Positions 17,630-26,496 of a DNA stretch of 56,088 nt are shown in pieces. Below the pieces are notes generated by a model. It was not told the origin of the DNA. It saw nothing but the letters and a program-made list of their open reading frames with translations, and searched no databases. This stretch comes from an uncultured Pelagibacteraceae bacterium (GTDB lineage: Bacteria > Pseudomonadota > Alphaproteobacteria > Pelagibacterales > Pelagibacteraceae). The stretch's first letter is position 1. Every line of letters begins with the position of its first letter. The stretch is taken from positions 1-56,088 of the forward strand of contig CACIMN010000005.1 in the NCBI GenBank assembly GCA_902587755.1, read 5' to 3'. A program made the translations under genes and the position numbers.

Positions 17630-18481
17630 TTGGAGGTTGTAACTAAAATTGCGCCAATTATTTTGGCATTGATAATGTTAGGCTTAGGCCTAGGATTAAA
17701 ACTAGAAGATTTCGGCAGAGTATTAAAAACACCAAAAGATTTTATAGTCGGTTTTGTTTCTCAATTAATAATTCTTCCTATTGTAGCATACATATTAATT
17801 TTAATTTTTAGAGCACCACCAGAAATAGCAATAGGAGTTATGATCATAGCTGCAGCTCCAGGTGGAGTTACATCTAATATTATGACAAAATTTGCTGACG
17901 GAGATGTTGCACTATCAATATCTTTAACAGCTGTGATTAGTTTATTAAGCATAATTACAGTTCCGTTGATAATTTTTACATCTGCAGATTTCCTAGGAAT
18001 AACAGAAATGTCACAAAATATTTCAATGACAGGAATAGCACTAAAAATGTTTTTAGTCGTAACGGTACCTGTAATTTTAGGAATGATCATTAGAAAATTT
18101 GCTGAAAATTTTATAGCTTCTAAAGTTGGAATATTTAATAAACTTAACATTGTATTATTTGTAATTTTCTTCTTTGCAGCTTTTTACGAAGAAAAAGACA
18201 ATTTAGTTAGCTTTATAATGCAAGCTGGTTTAATTACTTTAATATTAAATGTAACGATGATGGTTATTGCGTACTATATCGCGAAAGTTTTTACTTCAGG
18301 AGTTAAGCAAATGAGGTGTATTGCCTTAGAATGTGGATTACAAAATGGTACCTTAGCTATATTTGTTTCTACACAAATTTTCGGCACTGATATATTATAC
18401 GCAATACCAACAGCTGCTTATGCATTAATTATGTATATAACAGGTTTTATTTTTATTTATATTCTAAGAAAGTCTAATTAA
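17630..18481 (+). CDS. BASS-family (bile acid:Na+ symporter-like) transporter
   Basis: A 283-residue membrane protein with about nine or ten hydrophobic segments. The family hallmark is the discontinuous helix region IAAAPGGVTSNIMTKFADGD near residues 78-97 and the second crossing with ECGLQNGTLA near residues 235-244. The start is a TTG supported by the purine-rich GCGGGAGAGA just upstream; no ATG lies close by. Bacterial members carry organic anions such as pyruvate, pantoate, glycolate or sulfonates. It is divergent from the transferase/dehydrogenase pair, so it may import their substrate. Its stop interlocks with that of the convergent regulator (TTAA). Confidence 0.88.
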   Translation: MEVVTKIAPIILALIMLGLGLGLKLEDFGRVLKTPKDFIVGFVSQLIILPIVAYILILIFRAPPEIAIGVMIIAAAPGGVTSNIMTKFADGDVALSISLTAVISLLSIITVPLIIFTSADFLGITEMSQNISMTGIALKMFLVVTVPVILGMIIRKFAENFIASKVGIFNKLNIVLFVIFFFAAFYEEKDNLVSFIMQAGLITLILNVTMMVIAYYIAKVFTSGVKQMRCIALECGLQNGTLAIFVSTQIFGTDILYAIPTAAYALIMYITGFIFIYILRKSN

Positions 18482-19437
18482 GAATTTATTATTCTTATCT
18501 GATTAAAAACTTTATAAATAAAATGACTTAAGCTAACCATATTTTTATTCACCATTCCCTTAGTTGTTATAAAAGCACTATCTTTAGCATTAAATGAAAT
18601 TAGTTTTTTTTCATTTATATGAAGATATTTTTTATCAATTAAATATTTTAGTTTTCTAACAACTGTAGGCCTTGGAATACCAGTTATCTCAGAAATTGAC
18701 ATAGCATTTACACCTCTACTATCAGATCCCATAACTTCTTTATGGAATGAACGTATATTTTTTTTTGGAGTAAAATCTTTATTTTTAACTGCGTTAATTA
18801 CTACAACCATACCAATACCTAAAGTTTCTAAATCTTTAAGCTCATTTCTCCATCTACTTATATAAATAAACCAAAATTTATTAAACTGATACAAGCAGTA
18901 AGAAAAATTTTCTTTTATTGCTAATATTATTTCTTTAACAGAGTAAACTTCGGTTACTAATTTTTCCTTTTTTAAAATTTTATTAAATTCATACAAGATA
19001 TTTGCAACCTCTGTAAGAGTGTCTACCGCTTTAGCTGAGTAAAGCGTATCTCGAACAACAAATATTTTCTTACCAGTTCTTTTAATTACTTTTAATTTTT
19101 CTAATTCTAAAACTTTTCTTCTGATACTTTCTTTCGGAATTCCTAGATCTTTTGAGATGTCTGAAATATTAATTTTATTAATTTCGATTGGTTTATCTTT
19201 ATAAAATGTATCGTAGTTAATTTTTACTCCATTTTGTCTGAAATATATAAGGTCTTGATGTATCAAATATATAATGAGGACAAACTTATCTATGTCTTTA
19301 TAATGATCATAGGCTCTTACAAACCAGTTACTAGTTAAAGTAAAATAACTGGGTGCCAGTGCGGCAAAATTATCCTGAATTACTTTATTGATTACCTTCT
19401 CATCAATATGATCAGAAATACTTGGTATAGTGTTCAT
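18478..19437 (-). CDS. putative transcriptional regulator with two winged-helix domains
   Basis: About 319 residues from the ATG at 19435-19437 (MNTIPSISDH). A longer frame starts 45 bp upstream, but its first 15 residues look like translated AT-rich leader. Two helix-turn-helix units are visible: ISDISKDLGIPKESIRRKVL (about residues 100-119) and MSISEITGIPRPTVVRKLK (about 252-270). Both continue into a lysine-rich wing, suggesting an internal duplication. Between them lies a mostly helical, aromatic-rich region. I do not recognise a named family. It is divergent from a tiny membrane-protein gene, and its start codon lies in a perfect inverted repeat, consistent with autoregulation. Confidence 0.72.
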   Translation of the reverse strand: MNTIPSISDHIDEKVINKVIQDNFAALAPSYFTLTSNWFVRAYDHYKDIDKFVLIIYLIHQDLIYFRQNGVKINYDTFYKDKPIEINKINISDISKDLGIPKESIRRKVLELEKLKVIKRTGKKIFVVRDTLYSAKAVDTLTEVANILYEFNKILKKEKLVTEVYSVKEIILAIKENFSYCLYQFNKFWFIYISRWRNELKDLETLGIGMVVVINAVKNKDFTPKKNIRSFHKEVMGSDSRGVNAMSISEITGIPRPTVVRKLKYLIDKKYLHINEKKLISFNAKDSAFITTKGMVNKNMVSLSHFIYKVFNQIRIINS

Positions 19438-19462
19438 ATTTAAAAAAAAACCCAATATGAAC
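19432..19462 (-). promoter_or_regulatory. perfect inverted repeat over the regulator's start codon
   Basis: GTTCATATT (19432-19440) and AATATGAAC (19454-19462) form a perfect 9-bp dyad with a 13-base spacer that includes a run of nine A's. The left arm holds the regulator's ATG (complement). It could be an operator for autorepression or an mRNA hairpin that hides the start. Confidence 0.6.
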
Positions 19463-19553
19463 AAAAGCAATATTAGAGTCAACCCATTTTGGACAACCCT
19501 AGTATGTAAAATTTCAACTAATAATGATTAAAATTAAAATTTATAAACAAAAC

Positions 19554-19751
19554 ATGAGTACAGAAAGCTTAAATAGAACATCCGTAGTTATAGAGACCCC
19601 TTCTCAACACGTTGAAACTCCAAAAAGAGTAAACGTGGATGTTCTAAAGCAAAGACTTCTTGAAGAAAGGAAGAAGGAAAAAGTTAAACGAACAATAATT
19701 TTATCATCTATTATCGTTTCTTTAGGTGCTCTAACGATGCTAACTTATTAA
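19554..19751 (+). CDS. small single-span membrane protein, unknown function (paralogue of 32646-32855)
   Basis: About 65 residues from the ATG at 19554 (MSTESLNRTS); an ATG 30 bp upstream would add IKIKIYKQN and is less likely. The first 25 residues are polar, then comes a conserved block VNVDVLKQRLLEERKKEKVKR, a basic amphipathic helix, followed by one hydrophobic segment (about residues 45-62) that ends the protein. This is a tail-anchored design with a cytosolic N-terminus. The same layout and the N-V-[DN]-[VI]-L-x-x-R motif recur in the small gene at 32646. No family is recognised. It is divergent from the two-winged-helix regulator and its end overlaps the convergent Ldh-family gene by 12 bp. 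Confidence 0.68.
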   Translation: MSTESLNRTSVVIETPSQHVETPKRVNVDVLKQRLLEERKKEKVKRTIILSSIIVSLGALTMLTY

Positions 19752-20750
19752 AGTTTCTAAATCTTTCTTTATTATATCCGGTATAGAAATTTCTTTTTTT
19801 GAGTTATTTTTATAACGGTTAAATTTATTTTGGCCTGGATACATTATTTCTTTAAATCCTTTAATCTTTGGAAGTTTTTTTATTATATTAATATTATTTT
19901 TAATTCTTTGGTTGTAATTTTTTTGAAATAAATTTGCTTTAAAAGCAATAAATAAATGTCCAATATTTTGTGGACCAGAAAAATCATCAAATGGATCTTT
20001 TACTTTTCCTGCATGATTTCCTCCAGTCAAAACTCCACTTAATATATCTACCATCCAAGCAAGTCCTGAACCTCTAAAACCTGCAATTGGTAATTGTACA
20101 CCAGCTAAAGCTTTTTTTGCATCTGTAGTTGGTTTACCAAATTTATCTAATGCAACTCCCGTAGGAATTGATTGGTTTTTTCTTGCTGCAACTCTAATCT
20201 TTCCTCTATTAATTACCGAGATTGAAGTATCTAAAATAAATGGAATTTTGGAACCGGTAGGGGAACCAAAACAAATTGGGTTTGTTCCAAATAAAGATTT
20301 TAATGCACCATGCGGAGCCACAGCAGGTGGAGCATTTGTAAAGATCATCGTTATTAAATTTTTCTTTACTGCTTGTTCAGCATAATAACCAGATAATCCA
20401 TAGTGACCACTGTTTTTCACCGCTACCATTCCAATTCCAGTTTTTTGTGCATGCTTAATTACAGTTTTAATTCCTAGATCAGCTGCAACGAATCCAATAC
20501 TATTATTTGCATCAATATGAGAAATTGAAGGAGAAATTTTTTTAATTTTTATTTTTGGGTTTGGATTAATTACTTTTTTAGAAATTCGATCACAATACAT
20601 TTTTAGTCTTGATAAACCATGACCATAAGCCCCAACTAATTCTGCATTAATTAACGCATCCGTAGATATTATTGCATGTTTTGAGCTTAGCTTGTATTTT
20701 TTAAAAATCTTAAAAACTTTTTGATACAATATTTTATTTTTGATATTCAA
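19740..20750 (-). CDS. Ldh-family (malate/L-lactate/sulfolactate dehydrogenase type) oxidoreductase
   Basis: A 336-residue NAD(P)-dependent dehydrogenase of the type 2 malate/L-lactate family. Visible marks are GAYGHGLSRL near residue 41, the conserved SGHYGLSGYYAE with the catalytic histidine (about 118), TNAPPAVAPHG (about 140) and the glycine-rich end FRGSGLAWMVDILSGVLTGG (about 222-241). Members oxidise or reduce 2-hydroxyacids, ureidoglycolate, cyclic imines and 3-sulfolactate. Its start overlaps the epimerase gene upstream by 17 bp. It therefore belongs to the surface-sugar operon and may make a keto- or hydroxy-acid substituent of the glycan. That role is inferred from context. Confidence 0.83.
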   Translation of the reverse strand: MNIKNKILYQKVFKIFKKYKLSSKHAIISTDALINAELVGAYGHGLSRLKMYCDRISKKVINPNPKIKIKKISPSISHIDANNSIGFVAADLGIKTVIKHAQKTGIGMVAVKNSGHYGLSGYYAEQAVKKNLITMIFTNAPPAVAPHGALKSLFGTNPICFGSPTGSKIPFILDTSISVINRGKIRVAARKNQSIPTGVALDKFGKPTTDAKKALAGVQLPIAGFRGSGLAWMVDILSGVLTGGNHAGKVKDPFDDFSGPQNIGHLFIAFKANLFQKNYNQRIKNNINIIKKLPKIKGFKEIMYPGQNKFNRYKNNSKKEISIPDIIKKDLETLIS

Positions 20751-21783
20751 TTAATTCCTCTATTATTTTCTTCGTATTATATTTTTGTTTCCATTTTGGA
20801 TAATGTTTTTTAAATTTTGAGATATCAGAAATATACCATATATGATCTCCTACTCTCGAATTTTTAAAAATTTTTCTTTTTATTTTTATTTTTGTAAAAT
20901 CTTCAACATAATTTAGTGCTTCTATGATAGAACAATTAGAAAATCTTCCTCCACCAATATTATAAATTTCACCATAGGTGGGTTTTTTATAAAATTGCCA
21001 GAAACAATTTACTAAATCATTGCTATGTAAATTGTCTCTTACTTGTTTTCCTTTGTAACCAATTAAGTTATATTGTTTTTTTTCTAGACTGGATCTTACT
21101 AAAAAGGACAAAAAACCATGTAAACTAGCCCCACTATGATTTGGACCAGTTATACAGCCACCTCGAAAACAAACAGTTTTTAAACCAACATTCTTACCAT
21201 ATTCTTGCACAATAAGATCAGCATAAGTTTTTGAGACACCAAAAAAACTATGAATTGCATTATCTATAGGAAAATTTTCTTTAATACCTCTAAAATTTTT
21301 GTCATTCTTTTTTAACTCCCATCTAGTTTTTTTTTCAAATAGTTTAAGTTTATTAGGGTTATCCCCATATACCTTATTTGTCGACATGAAAATAAATGGA
21401 GAATTAGAACAATATTTTTTAGTGAGCTCAAGTAAATTAAGAGTTCCAGTAGCGTTTATATTAAAATCTAAAAATGGAAAATTTTTACCATAGTCATGAG
21501 AGGGTTGGGCTGCACAATGAATTATAATTGATATACTTTTTGAATATTTTTTAAAAATTTTATCTAAGGCGTTGTGGTTTCTTATATCAATACTATAATT
21601 TTTAAATCTTTTGTTTCTCTTTAAAAGTTTAGATTTAATCCAATTAGTAGATCCTGAATCACCAAAGAAAAACTTTCTTAAATTGTTGTCTATGCCTATT
21701 ACATCAAAACCTTTATCATGAAAAAAATTTACAGACTCTGAACCTACTAGTCCAGTTGAGCCTGTAATTATTGCTAAAGACAT
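20734..21783 (-). CDS. NAD-dependent epimerase, CDP-paratose/tyvelose 2-epimerase-like
   Basis: A 349-residue extended SDR. The nucleotide-binding motif TGSTGLVGSE is at residues 8-17. The stretch GIDNNLRKFFFGDSGSTNW (about 30-48) is typical of CDP-tyvelose epimerases, as is FRGGCITGPNHSGASLHGF around residue 210. In the active-site segment the usual Tyr of YxxxK reads Phe (SFFGVSKTYAD), although the Lys is kept. This may be a feature of the subgroup, or another Tyr may serve. It lies between a second epimerase (1-bp overlap) and the Ldh-family gene (17-bp overlap). It should modify a nucleotide sugar for surface polysaccharide; the exact sugar is not known. Confidence 0.82.
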   Translation of the reverse strand: MSLAIITGSTGLVGSESVNFFHDKGFDVIGIDNNLRKFFFGDSGSTNWIKSKLLKRNKRFKNYSIDIRNHNALDKIFKKYSKSISIIIHCAAQPSHDYGKNFPFLDFNINATGTLNLLELTKKYCSNSPFIFMSTNKVYGDNPNKLKLFEKKTRWELKKNDKNFRGIKENFPIDNAIHSFFGVSKTYADLIVQEYGKNVGLKTVCFRGGCITGPNHSGASLHGFLSFLVRSSLEKKQYNLIGYKGKQVRDNLHSNDLVNCFWQFYKKPTYGEIYNIGGGRFSNCSIIEALNYVEDFTKIKIKRKIFKNSRVGDHIWYISDISKFKKHYPKWKQKYNTKKIIEELIEYQK

Positions 21784-22805
21784 TAGAAATATTTTTTAAT
21801 TATTGGTTTATTTTTTTTTAACCACAAAAAAGTATCCATAACAACTTGATTTATATTTCTTTTGGGTTTCCATCTATATGTATTAGAAACGTGTGTATTG
21901 TCACTTAAATAATAAGGGATATCATATGACGATGTTTTGCTAACTTTTCCCATTTTAATTTTATTACCAGTTATTTTTTGACATAATTTTGTAAGCTGAC
22001 TTAAAGAGGTGTAACTAGTTTTAGAACCACCAACAGTAAATAGTTTATTATTTATTTTGTTTATATTTTTTATTTGTAGTAAAATTAACTCACTCAAATC
22101 ATCTATATGCAAAACATCTCTTATCTGATTTCCATATCCACCATAACCAATATAACTTAGTTTTTTTTTATTAAGATGTCTCCAAATCCATAAACTTACA
22201 AAACCTTGATCTTGTTTACCAAATTGAAGAGGTCCAGATATTACACCACATCGATTTATCAAATATTTTAATTTATATTCATAAGAGAATTCTTCAATTA
22301 GCATTTCAGAACACAATTTTGTAAGACCATAAATTGTTTTTGGTCCAATGATTTTGTCTTTTTCACTGAACATTTTACTAATCTTAATTTTAGATTTAAG
22401 ATTTTTATTCTTTATAACTTTGTTCATTTCCTCTAATGGATAAATTCGACTACTTGAAATAAAGATTATTTTTGATTTATCATTTTTGCTTTTTTTTAAG
22501 ATATTAATTGTACCGATCAAATTTGTATTAATTACTTTATCAAAATCGTTCTTAGAAATTTCAACAGCTGCTTCTGCACAACAATCTAAAATTAAATCAT
22601 ATTTTGGTAAACTTTTAATTTTTTTAATATTTGAAATATTAATTTTATAATTTTTGATTTTCTGTTTTTTTAAAAGATTAGAATTGTATGTTGAACCTTT
22701 TCTTGTCAGGTTATCAAGTGTGTGTACTGAAAATCCTTTTTTTTTTAAGAATAAAGCCAAATTACTGCCTACAAAACCACACCCACCTGTAATTAAAATT
22801 TTCAT
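21783..22805 (-). CDS. NAD-dependent nucleotide-sugar epimerase/dehydratase
   Basis: A 340-residue extended SDR. TGGCGFVGSN is at residues 6-15 and DNLTRKGSTYNSN (about 32-44) resembles the CDP-paratose epimerase group. The active-site motif YGLTKLCSE is intact near residue 158. The C-terminal domain contains YIGYGGYGNQIRDVLHIDDL, which closely mirrors the neighbouring epimerase (IGYKGKQVRDNLHSNDL), so the two are likely paralogues. It is the first gene of a three-gene operon facing a GT2 glycosyltransferase 52 bp away. It acts in the cytoplasm on a CDP- or other NDP-sugar for glycan assembly. Confidence 0.83.
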   Translation of the reverse strand: MKILITGGCGFVGSNLALFLKKKGFSVHTLDNLTRKGSTYNSNLLKKQKIKNYKINISNIKKIKSLPKYDLILDCCAEAAVEISKNDFDKVINTNLIGTINILKKSKNDKSKIIFISSSRIYPLEEMNKVIKNKNLKSKIKISKMFSEKDKIIGPKTIYGLTKLCSEMLIEEFSYEYKLKYLINRCGVISGPLQFGKQDQGFVSLWIWRHLNKKKLSYIGYGGYGNQIRDVLHIDDLSELILLQIKNINKINNKLFTVGGSKTSYTSLSQLTKLCQKITGNKIKMGKVSKTSSYDIPYYLSDNTHVSNTYRWKPKRNINQVVMDTFLWLKKNKPIIKKYF

Positions 22806-22857
22806 TATCTTTTTTAGATTATATATTTTAAATAGAATTATTTTACAAAGAATTTAA

Positions 22858-23742
22858 ATGATTACTTTAGTATTTTTATCTTTTCATAGTGCACACCATA
22901 TAAGACGGATTTTAAAAACTGTTGATAAAAAATATAAAATTATCGTGATAGAAAATTCATCTGATGAAGATCTAAAATTTGAAATTGAGAACAAATATGA
23001 AAATGTTCATGTTGAAATATGTAAAGAAAATTTAGGATTTTCAAAAGGTATGAACCTTGGAATAAAACTTGCAGATACACCTTTTGTATTTCTTAATCCT
23101 GCTGATATAGATATATCAAATGAACTACTTCATTCACTAGAAGAGATAACTATAAATTTTAAAGATTTTGGGATGTTAACTCCTGCTTATAAAGACAGAT
23201 CTATACATTCAAATTTTTATATATGGAAAGATAAAGGACCTAAACAAATAATTAATACTCAAAGAAAAAATTATGTTTTAAAAGAAGTTGATTTTATTGA
23301 TGGAACTATTTTAATTAATAAGCAAAAAATTAAAAATGAAATTTTTGATGAAAATTTTTTTATTTATTTTGAAACTATGGATTTATCAAAAAGATTGATT
23401 GATAAAAATATTAAATTGTTCGCTTGTGAAGAACTAACTTTTGAACACTTTGGAGGACAATCTCATGAAAAAAAATTTGATTTTGAAGCACAATTATCAA
23501 GATGTTGGCATTATAATTGGTCAAAATTTTATTATTTTAAAAAACATTATAATTATTTATATGCTTTAAAAAAAACTTTTCCAAACTTAAGAAGAGCTTT
23601 GATTAGCTATTTTTTGAATTTAATTATATTTACAAAAAAAAATAGTTACCAAAAACGTTTGTTAGCTTTAAATGAATTAAAAGGAATTATTGCGTCAGCA
23701 ACTTTAAGAAAATCTAGTTATAGAGTTAGATATGAAACCTAA
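22858..23742 (+). CDS. family 2 glycosyltransferase (surface polysaccharide)
   Basis: A 294-residue GT-A glycosyltransferase with no membrane anchor. It opens with the GT2 strand ITLVFLSFHSAHHI. The nucleotide and metal site is FLNPADIDIS (about residue 78), and the acceptor-side acidic region IYFETMDLSKRL follows (about 170). The C-terminal stretch QLSRCWHYNWSKFYYFKKHY (about 210-229) is shared with the GT2 at 37795 (ELSRNWHWVWSKFYFNKKHY), so the two are paralogues. Rhamnosyltransferase-like members of GT2 look similar. It is divergent from the epimerase operon and its stop is 1 bp from that of the convergent permease. Confidence 0.88.
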   Translation: MITLVFLSFHSAHHIRRILKTVDKKYKIIVIENSSDEDLKFEIENKYENVHVEICKENLGFSKGMNLGIKLADTPFVFLNPADIDISNELLHSLEEITINFKDFGMLTPAYKDRSIHSNFYIWKDKGPKQIINTQRKNYVLKEVDFIDGTILINKQKIKNEIFDENFFIYFETMDLSKRLIDKNIKLFACEELTFEHFGGQSHEKKFDFEAQLSRCWHYNWSKFYYFKKHYNYLYALKKTFPNLRRALISYFLNLIIFTKKNSYQKRLLALNELKGIIASATLRKSSYRVRYET

Positions 23743-23743
23743 C

Positions 23744-25669
23744 TCAACCTTTCCCACGCCAAGGTATAGTTTTGTCTATTATTTTTCTTAAAGTAATATC
23801 AAATAAAAGACCTAGTAAACCCATAATAATTATCGTTATCCAAATAACTTCCCACTGGAAGTACTTTTTTGCAACGTTTTCAACAAAACCAATACCTGTT
23901 GTACCTGCTAAAAACTCTGCAGCAACAAGCGTTCCCCAACACATACCAACCGCAACCCTAATTCCTGTAAGAATTTCAGGAAGTGAATTTGGGAAAATTA
24001 CATGTCTTAAAATTTGTTTTTTAGTAGCCCCTAAAGAATGGGCTGCATGTATTTTTGATAATTGAGTTCCTGATGCACCAGCTCTAGCAGAAATAATCAT
24101 AATAGATAACGAGACCATAAATAATAAAAATACTTTTCCAGAGTTATCAATTCCAAGTACAGAAATAATTAAAGGTGCCCAAGCAAGGGGAGGAACTGGT
24201 CTGTAAAGTTCAATCAGTGGATCAAAAAAACCCTTGGCAAATCTATTTAGACCCATAAATAACCCCAATGGAACACCAATAATAATTCCAAATACTAATC
24301 CTAAAAACACCCTCATAAAAGAGTCCCAGATATGTCCGTATGGAACGGGAACTTTCAGTAATTTAAAGTCACCTGTTGCAACTTTTAAAACATTACTTTT
24401 AAAGTTTTCTTTTACAATTCCATCTTTTGTATGAACTGGATATTCACCAGGTAATATATCTGCTATCCAATCTGGTAAAATGAAGCCTATCATTTTACTT
24501 ACATCAACCATTTCAATCCATAAAAGAGGAACATTTTTGTATCCAACACTTGGTTTTGATAGTTCAACAAATTTATTAAATGTATCAGATGGTTTAGGTA
24601 GCCATCTACCTGAACCTTGTTCAGAACAAGTTGCTCCGCTTGCTACAATTGTTCCTGAAGGAAACAAAAGGATATCAATTAATCTTAATCCACCCTGTTC
24701 TTTGTTTTGCAATTTATCAAACTCTAAGATGGCTTCTTGCATTTCATTTAAAGCATTAGGAGGATAAATGCTTGCAAATTCTATTCTTCTTGCAATTTTA
24801 ACGATATTTTTTGCATAATCAGATGCTATCTCACCACTATCATCTAAACTTTTTCTATAAGCTTTAATATCATCTTTTAATTGTTTTATTGCGCTTTTGA
24901 ATAATGGATTGTGATTTCTTAATTTAAAAAACTTGTCATTTATTAAACTTAGTTCTTTTGCCGCTGCATGAAATTTTAACCCTTTTTTAGTCTGAGGAGC
25001 AGTTGGTATCTCGATAGTATTTTCTATTGACCCACTACCAGAATCTATTGTGACAATTCCCCAATCACCCTGTTCATCAATAAGTTTTTGTCTTTCAATT
25101 TTTTGAGCACCTGTCTCAAAAGGATAATCTTTCTTTTGAAAATCAATACTGAGTTGCTTTATTTGCTCAGTCATTTCTTGAATTTTTATTTTGGTATCTA
25201 TTTCTATTAATTCTTCACTTGTTAACAATGGAATTAATTTAGAGGTTCTATCAATGTAGCTTACAAGGATTGTTTTTTGTTGATCGTTTAGATCCACAGA
25301 TCCTTTTATTTCATTTGCAATCTTTATAAGATTTTTATTTTCAATTTTTATAATTGATGTACTTTTGAACTCTCTCTCTTCAATAGGAAATTGATATTTT
25401 AAACCTAATAATGATTCGTTTATTTTAGCAACTTGACACAATTCGTTTGCAGATTTTGGATAAAAACCTCTTGCTATATCCCATGAATAATAAAGCCACA
25501 GCATTAATATTGCACTACTACCAACAATTACCCAGTGCGTTCCACCTTTAGATCTTTCTGGATTACCAAATACAGCATCAACTTTTTCAGTTTTAATTAA
25601 TCTTCTTCCATAAAGAATGCATCCAATAATAGATACTATAATTAGTATTGTTACAATTTGAGTTAGCAT
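23744..25669 (-). CDS. tauC: taurine/sulfonate/nitrate-type ABC permease with very large N-terminal insertion
   Basis: A 641-residue permease; normal TauC/SsuC is about 270. Two N-terminal hydrophobic segments (about 3-22 and 47-66) are followed by about 360 residues that are mainly charged and helical, then the standard core from about residue 440. The core has the coupling loop AHSLGATKKQILRHVIFPNS (about 545) and the ending FDITLRKIIDKTIPW. The inserted part is probably periplasmic and contains LFPSGTIVASGATCSEQGSG near its end. The gene follows the ATPase with a TAATG overlap. Substrate class is inferred from the binding protein and downstream aminotransferase; other small anions remain possible. 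Confidence 0.8.
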   Translation of the reverse strand: MLTQIVTILIIVSIIGCILYGRRLIKTEKVDAVFGNPERSKGGTHWVIVGSSAILMLWLYYSWDIARGFYPKSANELCQVAKINESLLGLKYQFPIEEREFKSTSIIKIENKNLIKIANEIKGSVDLNDQQKTILVSYIDRTSKLIPLLTSEELIEIDTKIKIQEMTEQIKQLSIDFQKKDYPFETGAQKIERQKLIDEQGDWGIVTIDSGSGSIENTIEIPTAPQTKKGLKFHAAAKELSLINDKFFKLRNHNPLFKSAIKQLKDDIKAYRKSLDDSGEIASDYAKNIVKIARRIEFASIYPPNALNEMQEAILEFDKLQNKEQGGLRLIDILLFPSGTIVASGATCSEQGSGRWLPKPSDTFNKFVELSKPSVGYKNVPLLWIEMVDVSKMIGFILPDWIADILPGEYPVHTKDGIVKENFKSNVLKVATGDFKLLKVPVPYGHIWDSFMRVFLGLVFGIIIGVPLGLFMGLNRFAKGFFDPLIELYRPVPPLAWAPLIISVLGIDNSGKVFLLFMVSLSIMIISARAGASGTQLSKIHAAHSLGATKKQILRHVIFPNSLPEILTGIRVAVGMCWGTLVAAEFLAGTTGIGFVENVAKKYFQWEVIWITIIIMGLLGLLFDITLRKIIDKTIPWRGKG

Positions 25670-26466
25670 TAATTCTCTTTTCCCATTATTTCTTCTTCCA
25701 TGTTCCAGATCATGGATAAAATTTCTTCTCTAGTAGATGAAAATTCTTTATTTTTTTTAATTTCTCTTAAATCTTGTGTAAGACCCATCTCTGCAAATGG
25801 AAGATTGTATTCTTTATGTATTCTTCCTGGTCTTGGTGCCATAACATATAATCTTTCACCAAGTAAGAGAGCTTCCTCCACGGAGTGAGTAATTAAAATA
25901 ATAGTTTTTCCAGTTTCTTTCCAAATTTTTAAAACTAAAGACTGCATCTTTTCTCTTGTTAATGCATCTAAAGCCCCTAATGGCTCGTCCATTAAAATTA
26001 GATCAGGATCATTGATCAAACATCTTGCAAGAGCAACTCTCTGTTGCATACCACCTGACAATTGATAAGTAGGAGTGTTACCAAATCCTTTCAAACCAAC
26101 TATATCTAACCATTCCTCAACTTTATTAGCTGTAACTTCAGGATCTTCTTTTTTCATCCTAAGTCCGAAATTTACATTCTCAGCTACTGTTAACCATTCA
26201 AACAAAGCACCTTGTTGAAATACCATTCCTCTTTCAACACCAGGCCCATCGATTTCATTATTGTTTAAAGTAATTTTTCCTGAAGTAGGTCTTAAAAATC
26301 CGGCAGTAATGTTTAGTAAAGTTGTTTTTCCGCAACCAGAAGGACCAAGAACCGTTAGCAACTCACCTTTTTTTAAAGTAAAACTTACATCCTTAAGCGC
26401 ATGAACTGTTTCTCCTTTTGGAGTTTTAAAAATCATATTAAGATTTTGAGAAACAAGATCACTCAT
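25669..26466 (-). CDS. tauB: taurine/sulfonate/nitrate-type ABC ATPase
   Basis: A 265-residue ATP-binding subunit of the NitT/TauT family. Walker A GPSGCGKTT is near residues 39-47, the Q-loop in MVFQQGALFEWLTV (about 87), signature LSGGMQQRV (about 138), Walker B LILMDEPLGALD (about 159) and the switch His in ITHSVEEA (about 196). Phe-Glu-Trp after the Q-loop is typical of TauB/SsuB. The start has a fair Shine-Dalgarno (AAGGGC) placed after a terminator-like hairpin that separates it from the binding-protein gene. It drives the enlarged permease downstream. Confidence 0.92.
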   Translation of the reverse strand: MSDLVSQNLNMIFKTPKGETVHALKDVSFTLKKGELLTVLGPSGCGKTTLLNITAGFLRPTSGKITLNNNEIDGPGVERGMVFQQGALFEWLTVAENVNFGLRMKKEDPEVTANKVEEWLDIVGLKGFGNTPTYQLSGGMQQRVALARCLINDPDLILMDEPLGALDALTREKMQSLVLKIWKETGKTIILITHSVEEALLLGERLYVMAPRPGRIHKEYNLPFAEMGLTQDLREIKKNKEFSSTREEILSMIWNMEEEIMGKEN

Positions 26467-26496
26467 AGTGCCCTTATATTTGAAATTTTTTAAAAA

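Noticed and set aside
19438..19482. Upstream ATG adding a hydrophobic N-terminus to the two-winged-helix regulator
   Set aside because: The added residues come from the A-rich leader and inverted repeat. A membrane-like start is not expected before the DNA-binding domains, so the ATG at 19435-19437 is preferred.
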